Positions 35,801-44,691 of a DNA stretch of 64,000 nucleotides are shown here, piece after piece; position 1 is the stretch's first letter; every line of letters starts with the position of its first letter. The stretch spans positions 58,962,123-59,026,122 of the forward strand of contig OZ024912.1 of the NCBI GenBank assembly GCA_964017125.1, read 5' to 3'. Origin of the DNA: Flabesymbios commensalis (Eukaryota > Annelida > Polychaeta > Terebellida > Flabelligeridae). Below the pieces are notes generated by a model. It did not search any database and was not told the DNA's origin. It worked only from the letters and a program-made list of their open reading frames with translations. The translations under genes were made by a program, and so were the position numbers.

Positions 35801-38800
35801 GCCACACACTTCTGGTGGAGCGAACTGCCTTTATCTGGAGCACTGATATTCCACTTTTGTTGTTGTTTATTGCCCATTACTTGACCCACGAAATAAATCT
35901 ACTTTTTATGGTCCCCATGAATAAAATTATTCCTTTTCAGCCCGCCTTTTAATTTTAATTAAAAAAGGTGGGCTATTGCAATTGAAGTTCGGCGTCGTCG
36001 GCGTCGGCGTTAACATTTACTTGTGGGCGCGATAACTTGAAAAGTTTTTCATGTTTCCTTCCCAAATTTGTTTTGCATGTTACTAATGACCACTTCTCGG
36101 ACAAGTTCAATAATGGCTGAAAAAAAATTTAAATTGGCCGACTTATTGCGATTTTTCACCTTTTACGTCAATAATTTGACCTTGTGGGCGCGATAACTTG
36201 AAAAGTTTTTCACATATCCTTTTCAAATTTGTTATGCGTGTTACTAATGACCAGTTCTCGGACAAGTTCAATAATGGCCAAAAAAAGAAAAAAATAGCCG
36301 ATTTATTGCGATTTTTCACATTTTACGTCAATAATTTGACCCTGTGGGCGCGATAACTTGAAAAGTTTTTCACATATTCTCTTCAAATTTGTTATGTATG
36401 TTACTTATAAGTAGTTCTTGGACAAGTTCAATAATGGCTGAAAAAAAAAAAATGGCCGATTTATTGTGATTTTTCTCATTTTACGTCAATAATTTGACCT
36501 TGTGGGCGCGATAACTTGAAAAGTTTTTCACATATCCTCTTCAAATTTGTTATGCATGTTACCAATAAGTAGTTCTTGGACAAGTTCAATAATGGCTGAA
36601 AAAAAATTCAAAATGGCCGATTTATTGCGATTTTTCTCATTTTACGTCAATAATTTGACCTTGTAGTCTATGCAAGTATTATATAGTATATCATATTATA
36701 CATGTATCTATCTTATTTAACATACCATTTATATCTTGGGTTGTTATTTACGTGATGACATTCGTCTTTACTTTCTTTATCATAATTCGGCGGCGGGCTA
36801 TTATCGAGTGTGCTCTTGTTTGTTATACTTATGTAAATTATTATTATTTCTTAATAAATATTGTGCTAAAATTTGCACTGTTAATATGATTGACAGTTAA
36901 CAAAGTTGAAAAGTTTTTTTTATACATCAGCCACGTCTTTTATTCTTGTTAATTAAAGGGCATATAGCTAATATATGCTCTGATTTTATTTGAGATATAT
37001 AATTATATATAATCATGATAATTATACTTGTATTATCGCTTTCTTCTCTTTTGTACTTGCTGTTACTAGCGTAAAAAATTACGTGATTGTTTTTTTTATA
37101 GATTTAATAGAGCATCTCTCATCAACACAGGATTTTTGTACAGTCAGCCAGAATGTGACTATATGGCCATGCATGATGTAGATCTACTGCCCAATAATGC
37201 AGATCTCAGCTATAGGTATGTAAATAAAGCAAGATAAAATAATATAAAAATAAACCAAGTACTATCCCAGTAAACATCTGAACACAAGATAGCATGCATT
37301 TGCTGGTATTATGCTGGACTAGCATTACAAACAATGGCCCAACAATAAACCAACACAGGCTCTACCACTCATTCTTACATGATGATTTAATTCACAATCT
37401 AAATACATGTATACACAGTGGGAACATTTCCCCCCAAATTGTCCACCCCTTACAAATCTACATAAACATGTAAAGCATTCGTCCAAGCACACTGTTAGTT
37501 CTGAAGTTAAAGTCAATTTCTATTACTAAATTGCTAACACTATTTCTAGCTTCATCGCAATGACCAATACCTCTTCATTTATAGCCTTGGTCTGTTATCT
37601 TTGACCAGTTCTTTATTCGAGATCTACAACATCTACCATATTTTGAGATGAGGATTACTTTGTAACCATGGTAGCTACATTCCCCTAGAACATATGTGCA
37701 CCACATAACTATATATTATTAATAAATATTTTATTGATTTTACAGATATCCAGAAGAGGGTGCTTTTCATGTTGCTTCACCAGAGCTTCATCCAAAATAT
37801 CATTATGATACATTTGTAGGAGGTATTCTCATTCTGAAAGAGGAGGACTTTAAAAAGGTGACCAGGCTTTTTATTGCCACACTTGGATATGAAAGGGTGT
37901 ATCTGCCACTGTGTAAAGTGGCAGATACACCCTTTCATATCGAAGGGGAGGATAGAACTTTTTATCTGCCACAATACAAAGTGTCAGCTACAACCCGATT
38001 GCATAAAGAGCTGTAATTTCAAACACCTTTTTCCTTTGGACCTCAAGTACTTTGACTTGAAAATGTGCATCATAAATCATAGTCCCATATATTTTTTGCC
38101 TCCAACCAATAAAAGTAATTGTTTGCAGCAAAAATTTCAACTTTGAAATTACCAACTTGTGGTCTTCATTTTAATATGCCTGATATCTAGCAAACCATGC
38201 CAGTCCGCACGCTGCCACCGCTGCCAGTTCTGCCGCCACCACTTGTTTCTCCTATCATTATTTCTAAATATTTGCAGTATGTGTATTGGCCTTGGTAAAA
38301 AAAAATTGTCGTTTTTCAGTTTCTTCAACAAAATCCTAGATGGCCGCCAAAATCCTATGTCACTCCCTTGCAGCTTGAGCGGCTTTATGGATTAGTTTCA
38401 TGCTTGGTTTAAAAGAAAGACCTTACCCTGGACGTGTCGATTTCGGTGTGATTCTGATAATAAAAACTCAGATTGTTTTACGTTTTAGAATTAGAATTTT
38501 AGAGGACATTTCAGTTTTGCTCATCATGGCTATTATCAAAATTTAGTATATGTAATATGGCTATACAGCTCAAATTTTATCTTCTGTGTTTGTGCCCTGG
38601 CCCAGAGAAATTTGTCTGGAGAATTTATTTATCTATTTTTTTTTCAGCAAAATCCAAAATGGCTGACGAAGCTTAAACTGCTTCACTGACTTGGTCCAAG
38701 GAAGCACTTTACCCTGGTCATATATTGATTAGATTTTGGTGTAATTCTGACATCACATTTTTACGTGGTTAGATTAAAGATTAGTGACAGTACTGTATTT

Positions 38801-41800
38801 CTCTATAATATCTCTATAATAAGAACCCTTATTCTGCTGTTCACAACTACTTTTTTGTCGTTTTCAATCTGTTTTTTACGTCTACCAAATCACTGTTATT
38901 GGGAATGAAATGTGTGTCTAAACATTAAGATTTGCAAATATTTGTGGTAAAATTAAACAAATATGAGTAATTTTCAGCCACTTGAAGTTGTGGGTCGCGG
39001 GAGCGACACACAAATTCAAGTGGCTGAGAATTTAAATAAATTAATAGGTTAATGTGTTTAATATTACATGTACTGTGTATCATGCCGAACAAGTCACATC
39101 CAGTAAAATTATTTATTTTCTTGTAGGCGAACGGTCTCTCGAATCGTTTCTGGGGTTGGGGTCGTGAAGATGATGAATTCTATGTGCGAATGAAAGAAGC
39201 TGATATTAAGGTAATAGCTGGTGTGTCATATAAATGTATTGGTAAATTATTACTACACACTATAAGTACTTTTTAGCTCCCGCCGTCACCGTAGGTGAGA
39301 CGGAGGGAGCTATGGATTCTGCCTCCGTTTTTTTTTGCCTCTTCTTTTGCCTATAACTTTGTAAGAAAATCAGCTAGGATAACAATTTTTGGTATGTGGG
39401 TTACTTCCAGGTGGATAATGGACAAGTTAAAATATTTTTTATCTGAATTCAATACGCAAGGTCGCAGAAGAGAAAATGATGATGTTACGGCGTTGGGCCG
39501 TCCGTAAACTATTCGTTTCCGGAGCATATCTCTGAAAGTACCTGTCCGATTGTCTTCAAATTTTACACACAACACCCCTAGTAACATTTGAAATATACAA
39601 GATTTAGCGATCTAGGAATTTGTCATAGACAATAATCTCCCCATGTTATGTTCACATGTCTTGGATACTAGCGGTATATGGCTAACAAAAGTTATCAATT
39701 CCCAAACTCAGAATAATTGATAAAAGTTTATTTCAATAAATTCTTTTCCTCTACAGCTTAACCTTTGCTATCTTTGCCTTTGTGACTTTGATCGACGTTT
39801 GTCTATACATGTATCTTGATCAGGAAATGATCCAAAAGGGTCACCGCATTAGCCATAGCAGCCAGAGTTATCACCCTACACAACTTAGACTAGTTGTTCC
39901 AGGATAGTTGTGGTCACCATGTCTGCTTATAGCTTAGAATTTTTGACAATTTTGAAGATGACAAATATGCCTAAGTAGCTATTTTTAGGATCCTTTCATC
40001 AATATTTCATCTGTCGCTCTGTTTTGACTTAATACATCGATGCAGCACAATAATAATAATAATAAGTTTGGTGTTAACCCTCACAGCGCAGGGATAGACT
40101 TTAGTTGTTAGAATCTGATGTCTGTAGACGTCAGATTCAGAAGACTAAAGTCTATCCCCGCACTGTAATCAGGTAATAGTAAACATATTTTTAATGGTCG
40201 TAGATCCATAACATAGGTATTTAAATGACATTTATGATGATTTCAAATTAAAAAAAACCTTTTGGCCTCCAAGATTTTAATAAAAGAATTCAGTGCTTTA
40301 ACTCATAGCAGTCTGGCTGTTTTGACATTGGACGTCTGTGTGGTCTTACCATTTTTGTGATTTTGAGACATAATGTCTTACTTTTAATATAAATTTTGAA
40401 TTATGGCATATGTATTTCCCATACACCATAGGAACACACATACAATTAATATCCAGAATACACTTCATTTAAACAGCCAATGTGATGTTGCCATGGCAAC
40501 CGACAGCCATTTTGAATATGCTAATTAGGTAGTCAAATTTTCGAAAAAAAAAATTCAAAATGGTATTTTTGAGATTCACGGAAATTCAGGAGTACAACAT
40601 TACATCAATTCACATAAAATATATTAAAATACATCACAAATGATTCGAAGAAGCATTCAATAGTCTTTATAAACAAATTAATAGGGTGAATAAGTTATTA
40701 CCATGGGATTTAGCAATCTTTCTAAATTCCCTGAGATGCATACTGGATTTCAAATTTTGAGATGCACCAAGCTTGACATTCCCAACTCATCTGGGGAAAT
40801 ACCAAAAGCCTCGTATTCATCTGAGCCTGGAGCTCGATTTTTATTTCGGAAACAGTTGTGATTCAGATAAGTCAACTCTTTATGTTCCAGGCTCCCCATA
40901 CTTGGTTCATAGTTGCGCAAGTGATGTCATTTGGTGAATGGCTAAGCATTATTGCCAGGTCCGAGCTGGGCTCGGACCTAGACTGCAGCGTCATAAATGC
41001 CAGGTCCGAGCTGGGCTCGGACCTACACTGCTATGAGTTAAGAGTTAAATGCAGTACTATGATAACTTCATTTTCATCTCTCTGAATTGCCAGTTACCTG
41101 TTAATCACCAAAACTAAATTGTCCTCTTTAGTGAATGCTGCTTGTTTTGATATGTAACCACTTGATCAAAAGTATACATTTATATCTTGCAGATAAAAAG
41201 ACCAGTTGGTATAGAAACAGGCGAAGATTCATTTAAGCACATACACAACAGCTGGCGTAGGCAGCGAGACAATAAAAGATATGGCAAACAGAAAGTGGTG
41301 AGAAATAAAAAAATAGTATTGATTCTATGAAGCTTAACCCTTAGAGCACTGAAATTAAAATTTTCAGCCACTTGAAGTTGTGTCTCGCTACCGCGATCCA
41401 CAACTTCAAGTGCCTAAAAATTTGTGTGATTTGGGAAATTTAAGTCCCAACATATATCAGTGTTTCAAGATTTAAAGCATAATTTACTTTCAACAACTGG
41501 TGATGCGGGAACTAGTAGAATCACAGAATGTCTACGGTAGTCGACATCAGCGCGCCAAGGGTTAATAATATATTCTGCTATTAACCCTTGTCCTGCTCAA
41601 TGTTTTTGTTTGCTGGAATTGCTAAGCTAACTCTTGCTAACGCAATTTCTAGACATCTCCAATATTGAACTATCGAGTAACTACCGGTAAGCATCTACCA
41701 AAAGTATTTGATCAAATGTAGTGATATTTTTATTGTTCTGAAATATGCTTGAAACTGTATATGTATATACAGCTCCAGCAGCACAAGGGTTAAGCTTCAA

Positions 41801-43749
41801 GCTCCATCCGCAAAAAAGTCAATTGTAATGCTCCAGATAGAAAAATCAGTTGATTATTTCATAGTACCCGGTACTGTGTATAAAATCCTGAACATTTTTG
41901 TATTTACATTATTCTTCTATGTTGAAAGGTTGTAGCTCATTTCCATGTGTAGGGTGACATATTTTGTTATCAGAGATGCCTTCCACTATAGCCTAAATAC
42001 ATTGAATTTTGACCATCCTAATCAATTTACATGTTTCGAAAATTAACATGATTAACAAAAATATAGTTTTTTTCTATGTAATTGAATAAAAATATTCCAT
42101 GCTCCATATACATCACCTTATTTCATTATATACCTACATGTATGATGTCCGCATTTTCGTTTCAGGAGCATATCTCGGAAACCCCTGGGGCAATTTATTT
42201 CATATTGCACACACATGTCTCTTTTGGAGGTGTAGATGTGCCTTTTGGGGGTTAAGACATTTGGCCTACTTTTTGACCTACCTGTATCTCTCTAGGCCAA
42301 AATACCTTTATTCTTTTTAATATTGCTGATGCCAGACTATTAATAAAAATAAAAATGCGCAGTTTCAGGGAGGGATATACACTGAAAAATTTCAGCTTGA
42401 TCTAATTTAGTTTTTACTCTAAAGGACTTCATTCATTACAAATATGCATGACTCTGTTTATCAGAGTTTGTTTTCGTATTGTAAATTTAAGGAAGTTGTG
42501 TCTGCTACTCTATCCACAACTTCAAGTGCCTAAAAATTTGTGTGATTTGCGAAATTTAGGTCTGAATATATATCAGTGTTTCAAGATTTAAAACATAAAT
42601 CTCTATATAATTGGAGGTCATCACAACAGTTTATTGTCTGCCATGGATGTCAGACAGCATGGTCATCAATGCATGCCGCACTTACCTCATACAGTACAGC
42701 TCATTCGTGACGTACGTGTCGCGACAAGCCGCGACACGGCACGACATACTTTATTCCGGCCATTTTGAATGGCCGAACACTAGCTGTAGCACGACATAGG
42801 TATGACATGATGTGGTTGTCGCGACATGGCGTGGTCGGAACAGCGTCCAGAAGTCTTGAATGCATGTAAACAAATTGTGTATGCTTGTCGGACCATGTCC
42901 GGCCGTCCCGACATGGCCGGAAGAATATTCACACATCTCAGCCAAATTGTGTACAAATTGCCTGAAGTTGTTCACGACAGGTCGCGACAAGATGTAGTTT
43001 ATTTGTACAACATGTGTGCACAAAATGCCTGGACTTGTCCGGCCATACCTGCCATAGCGGCAGGTCAGAACAACTTGTCGCAACAGGCCGTACCACAGGC
43101 TCACCAAGGTTTCTGTTCTAGCCATGTCGTGCCATTAGTATGTCGTGACGACACTTATGTCACGAATGAGCTGTACTGTAGTAGACAGTGTGCAGGTCAC
43201 TCACCTGACTATTTGAGCTTGCCACTTAATGTTTTGTCCGGCTTTCAGCTGTTTGTCTTAGGTATAGGTGACCCTGTTTTGCTGGGAACCCTGATGATAT
43301 TCTGCGTCTGCGCACATTTAGCGCTAGACCATTGCTAGAAAACAGAGCAGGGGATTGTTTGGAAATGGGGGTCTTTTTCAACTGTTGATCTTGTGCGGAA
43401 TAATTCATGGGTAATAATGTTGCAAGGACACAGTTATGATCCATAGACGCCTAATCACTGTATTCACTTTTTCTATTTGTTATCTATCGAGGCTTAGGCT
43501 TGCAATTCTTTCATTATTAAATCTGATTTTATTTCACAGGATACAAGAAAACGGGATCGACGAACAGGACTGAATACTATAGATTATAACATAGCATCCA
43601 AGACAGATATTGACGTAGATGGTGTTCATGTGACGTTACTAAATGTAGAATTTACCTGTGACTACAAAGACACACCGTGGTGCGTGTTGCCAGAGCAGTA
43701 TGACGAGCTGGTCAAACAAGGTGTGATTTCCTCCGAAGAGAATGCATAG
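32501..43749 (+). CDS. B4GALT7: Xylosylprotein beta-1,4-galactosyltransferase 7 (six exons, 338 aa)
   Basis: Exons 32501-32892, 37102-37215, 37746-37857, 39127-39210, 41193-41297 and 43540-43749 give 338 codons plus stop, close to the 327 residues of human B4GALT7. Every intron is GT-AG and the phases join cleanly. Family role: a type II Golgi enzyme that transfers galactose from UDP-Gal to xylose, the second sugar of the glycosaminoglycan linker on proteoglycans. Domains: signal anchor at residues 7-29; stem to about 86; GT7 N-terminal part with [10 protein letters not shown] (88-97) and [12 protein letters not shown] (132-143); the metal-binding DVD (156-158) in MHDVDLLP; the acceptor-site region [10 protein letters not shown] (176-185); [10 protein letters not shown] (215-224), the hallmark of the GT7 C-terminal domain; and a conserved end around TPWC. 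The start context is good (GAGCCATGG). No key residue is missing, so it should be functional. Introns are unusually rich in MITEs. AATAAA occurs at 44958 and, with better context, at 46886; the true poly-A site is undecided. Confidence 0.95.
33530..33612. repeat. (GAAT)n microsatellite
   Basis: About 20 units, mostly GAAT. The long minus-strand open frame with repeated Ile-His-Ser-Phe is its translation artefact. Confidence 0.95.
33680..33787. repeat. M MITE, well preserved
   Basis: CCAGCAAACACGAGCCATTG and mirrored AAAGGCTCGTGTTTGCTGGG, with core GTTGGGTCATCGTCGTAGAC. Nearly the whole element folds as one hairpin. Confidence 0.8.
33870..34530. promoter_or_regulatory. CpG-rich island in intron 1, possible regulatory block
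   Basis: A GC- and CpG-rich segment (GGCGCGACGAGAGCGG, CGGCGATACC, CGCGCGTCGAGG) in an otherwise AT-rich intron. It carries internal symmetric pieces (GGGCCAGCATCGGCTACGTC resembles an M core), so part may be an old MITE. No coding frame is convincing. Confidence 0.35.
34575..34835. repeat. TTAA-type MITE remnant (P5-like, reversed)
   Basis: A 17-bp stem CATCTTCATCCACTACA / TGTAGTGGATGAAGATG encloses a GC-rich loop (34606-34668). The right end AATGATGCTTTAATGCATCG followed by AGGGCTTAAAGGG mirrors the left end of the P5 element at 44132. Confidence 0.5.
34836..35035. repeat. Chimeric P1/P2 MITE remnant
   Basis: The left part (about 34850-34915, 'atcactgatattgggaacga') matches the P1 copies at 38890 and 44105. 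The right part ('gcggaaagagcc', 'ttggtgtcttggtttgtata', 'ctatttcagtgc') is the P2 tail. Confidence 0.5.
35036..35938. other. Intron 1 sequence with an internal ~170-bp duplication
   Basis: 'atcaacttcatattttgcacaaacat' near 35429 recurs as 'atcaacttcatattttacacaaacat' near 35598, and 'acatcgttttct' is doubled near 35250. A worn M core is at about 35535-35575. No exon. Confidence 0.4.
35939..36820 (-). mobile_element. Element C: hairpin-ended element with four to five ~157-bp units
   Basis: Starts AGCCCGCCTTTTAA, folding with TTAAAAAAGGTGGGCT. Tandem units follow, marked by TGGGCGCGATAACTTGAAAA at about 36025, 36186, 36345 and 36503. A unique tail contains the inverted echo GGCGGCGGGCT about 20 bp before the terminal CTTGTT. 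Same blueprint as A, with unrelated sequence. Confidence 0.7.
37102..37215 (+). CDS. B4GALT7: B4GALT7 exon 2
   Basis: Completes Arg131 and codes to the first two bases of Arg169. Carries [12 protein letters not shown] and the DVD metal motif in [10 protein letters not shown]. Acceptor TTTTTTATAG, donor AG|GTATG. Confidence 0.95.
37266..37360. repeat. M MITE, worn, in intron 2
   Basis: CCCAGTAAACATCTGAACAC at one end; 'ggcccaacaataaaccaaca' at the other. Confidence 0.5.
37746..37857 (+). CDS. B4GALT7: B4GALT7 exon 3
   Basis: Completes Arg169 and runs to Lys206, with [20 protein letters not shown], the acceptor-side region of the GT7 fold. The donor is AAG|GTGACC. Confidence 0.95.
37886..37941. 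repeat. 56-bp palindrome (family F, copy 2)
   Basis: GATATGAAAGGGTGTATCTG ... mirrored CAGATACACCCTTTCATATC around a 5-base centre, starting 28 bases after the exon 3 donor. Confidence 0.9.
38196..38815 (-). repeat. Element B fragment in intron 3
   Basis: Matches B internal units: 'aatatttgcagtatgtgtattggcc', 'tagatggccgccaaaatcctatgtcactc', 'tgtgacagtactgtatttctctataat'. The terminal hairpin is missing. Confidence 0.6.
38824..39055. repeat. TTAA MITE family P1 in intron 3
   Basis: CCCTTATTCTGCTG at the left. Palindrome CCACTTGAAGTTGTGGGTCG against CACACAAATTCAAGTGG (38988-39032). The right end is close to TTAATAGGTTAA. Confidence 0.6.
39127..39210 (+). CDS. B4GALT7: B4GALT7 exon 4
   Basis: Residues 207-234, [20 protein letters not shown] and on, the signature GlcNAc/Gal-transferase motif. 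In phase 0 at both ends. Confidence 0.95.
39275..39591 (-). mobile_element. Element A, truncated copy 3 in intron 4
   Basis: The hairpin end and about 300 bp of the first unique region are intact (to 'caacacccctag'). The tandem units and the other end are absent. Confidence 0.8.
40078..41044. repeat. TTAA MITE family P2, split by a P6 insertion
   Basis: TTAA (40074-40077), then CCCTCACAGCGCAGGGATAG. The hairpin closes with GTCTATCCCCGCACTG, followed by the P2 tail to 'cagtgctTTAA' at 40301. After the P6 element the end 'gag' plus TTAA (41045-41048) completes it. Confidence 0.7.
40302..41037. mobile_element. 736-bp TTAA element P6, nested in P2
   Basis: TTAA at 40298-40301 and 41038-41041. 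Inverted ends CTCATAGCAGT are perfect. Near the right end is a doubled palindrome AGGTCCGAGC-TGG-GCTCGGACCT (40960-40980 and 41001-41022). No transposase was recognised. Confidence 0.75.
41193..41297 (+). CDS. B4GALT7: B4GALT7 exon 5
   Basis: Residues 235-269, including [16 protein letters not shown] and the basic WRRQRDNKR, equivalent to the human FRHLHDPAWRKRDQKR region. Donor GTG|GTGAGA; a GTGGTG donor two bases earlier would break the frame. Confidence 0.9.
41338..41561. repeat. TTAA MITE family P1, complete copy in intron 5
   Basis: TTAA on both sides (41334-41337, 41562-41565). Ends CCCTTAGAGCACTGA and, inverted, CCCTTGGCGCGCTGA. Palindrome CCACTTGAAGTTGTGTCTCG / CGATCCACAACTTCAAGTG. 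Confidence 0.85.
41585..41789. repeat. TTAA MITE family P3 in intron 5
   Basis: TTAA at 41581-41584 and 41790-41793. Ends CCCTTGTCCTGCT and, inverted, CCCTTGTGCTGCT. Begins only 15 bp after the TTAA that closes the preceding P1 copy. Lacks the long palindrome of P1 and P2, but has a weak one (GGAATTGCTAAG / TTGCTAACGCAATTTC). Confidence 0.8.
42148..42305. repeat. Diverged fragment related to element A
   Basis: Shares the order 'tttcgtttc(a/c)ggagcatatct', 'cacacatgt', 'gtgccttttgggg' and 'tttggcctacttt' with A at 14245-14360. Confidence 0.5.
42484..42605. repeat. P1 MITE fragment
   Basis: Palindrome half 'ccacaacttcaagtgcctaaaa' plus the following P1 body ('tcagtgtttcaagatttaaa'). TTAA ends are lost. 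Confidence 0.6.
42692..43178. mobile_element. 487-bp Tc1/mariner-type MITE in intron 5
   Basis: TA (42690-42691) ... TA (43179-43180). Perfect inverted ends CAGTACAGCTCATTCGTGAC, with similarity continuing to about 30 bp. The interior is unusually GC-rich and studded with GTCGCGACA/GTCGTGACG words, itself roughly palindromic. Open frames of 170 codons on plus and 124 on minus cross it; they mirror each other and match no family I know, so I treat them as by-products. Confidence 0.8.
43540..43749 (+). CDS. B4GALT7: B4GALT7 exon 6 (terminal)
   Basis: Residues 270-338 and TAG stop. Contains [34 protein letters not shown] and a tail about 17 residues longer than human, ending in EENA. Confidence 0.95.
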   Translation, partial: DTRKRDRRTGLNTIDYNIASKTDIDVDGVHVTLLNVEFTCDYKDTPWCVLPEQYDELVKQGVISSEENA

Positions 43750-43793
43750 CGATTATAGAATGTATCACCCAGCACAGTACCCCACCCTGTTAA

Positions 43794-44035
43794 CCCTTTA
43801 ACTGCCGGTGCCGCATATATTCGGGTTTTCATTTTTTATTAGCACATGAAGTACCACATTTTAAATATGTTAAAGATTAAATGTGACATCAACCAGCAAG
43901 ATTTGAAAAGAGTTGAACTCCACTTTGTCAAGTCTGAATAATTTTCACTCACTTGTGAAAGTTGTGGATCGCGTCGCTGAGACACAACTTCAAGTGGGTA
44001 AAAATTCAAATTGAATAATTTTTGGCGGGGAAAGG
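43794..44035. repeat. TTAA MITE family P1, just past the B4GALT7 stop
   Basis: TTAA 43790-43793, 41 bases after the stop codon, so it may lie in the 3' UTR. Ends CCCTTTAACTGCCG and (inverted) CCCTTTCCCCGCC; palindrome arms CACTTGTGAAAGTTGTGG / CACAACTTCAAGTG. Confidence 0.75.
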
Positions 44036-44039
44036 GTCA

Positions 44040-44457
44040 AACTGCTAAGCGTAACTATAGTCATTTTTTATATGTTTCTTAGCTGTCAAAATTGCAGTTA
44101 TTTCAATATTCGGAACGAAATGTGTGTTTAGCCCATTAAACCCTCATGATGCATCAAAGCATCATTTTGCATTTTTTTTAAGAATGACTCAATTTCTTCA
44201 AACTTAGGGGTTTTAGAACTATATTTTTATCAAACTGTTTCAATAATAATAAAAAAAAATTCTACCAGTCGAGAATTGCAACAGTAATTTGCAGCTTTTT
44301 GTTGCTGAATATGAAAATGGTAAATTCAGGCTTGAAAGGGTTAAACATCATTTTTTGCAAACAAATATGAGTAATTTTCACCCACTTGAAGTTGTGGGTC
44401 GTGGTAGCGTTACACAACTTCAAGTGGGTAAAAATTTAAATTAGTTAATTTAGCAGG
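44040..44457. repeat. P1 MITE split by a P5 insertion
   Basis: Left half to 'gaaatgtgtgtttag' (44131). Right half from 'aaacatcatt' (44342) with palindrome CCCACTTGAAGTTGTGGGTC / CACAACTTCAAGTGGG, ending at TTAA 44458-44461. The uninterrupted order is seen at 38890-39032. Confidence 0.65.
44132..44340. repeat. TTAA MITE family P5, nested
   Basis: TTAG/TTAA flanks. Ends CCCATTAAACCCTCA and (inverted) CCCTTTCAAGCCTGA. The core hairpin ATGATGC-ATCAAA-GCATCAT sits 14 bases from the left end. Confidence 0.7.
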
Positions 44458-44461
44458 TTAA

Positions 44462-44691
44462 CCTTTTAACCGCCGTTTTAACCGGGTTTTAATTTTTTAT
44501 TAGCACATTAATTACCACCTTTTAAACATGCTAAAGATAAAATGTGACATCAATCAACAATATTTGAAAACAGTTCACCTCCATTTTGTCAAATGTGAAT
44601 AATTTTCACTCACTTGAATTTGTGGATTGCGTCAGCGAAATACAACTTCAAGTGGGTGAAAATTCAGATTGAATAATTTGGCGGTTAAAGG
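44462..44691. repeat. TTAA MITE family P1
   Basis: Shares its left TTAA (44458-44461) with the previous P1 copy. Inverted ends CCTTTTAACCGCC / CCCTTTAACCGCC. It is the third P1-type element in a row downstream of B4GALT7. Confidence 0.75.

Larger units (their letters stand above)
32893..37101 (+). other. B4GALT7 intron 1 (4.2 kb)
   Basis: Holds, in order: half an M MITE (32920-32975, ending CTCGTGTTTGCTGGGA); a P3 MITE end (33068-33085, CCCTTGTCCTGCTAATG); a (GAAT)n array; a full M MITE; a CpG-rich block; MITE remnants; and element C. No exon was seen inside. Confidence 0.7.

Noticed and set aside
42826-43338. 170-codon open frame in B4GALT7 intron 5
   Set aside because: It lies almost wholly inside the Tc1-like MITE, is mirrored by a minus-strand frame, and has no recognisable domain.
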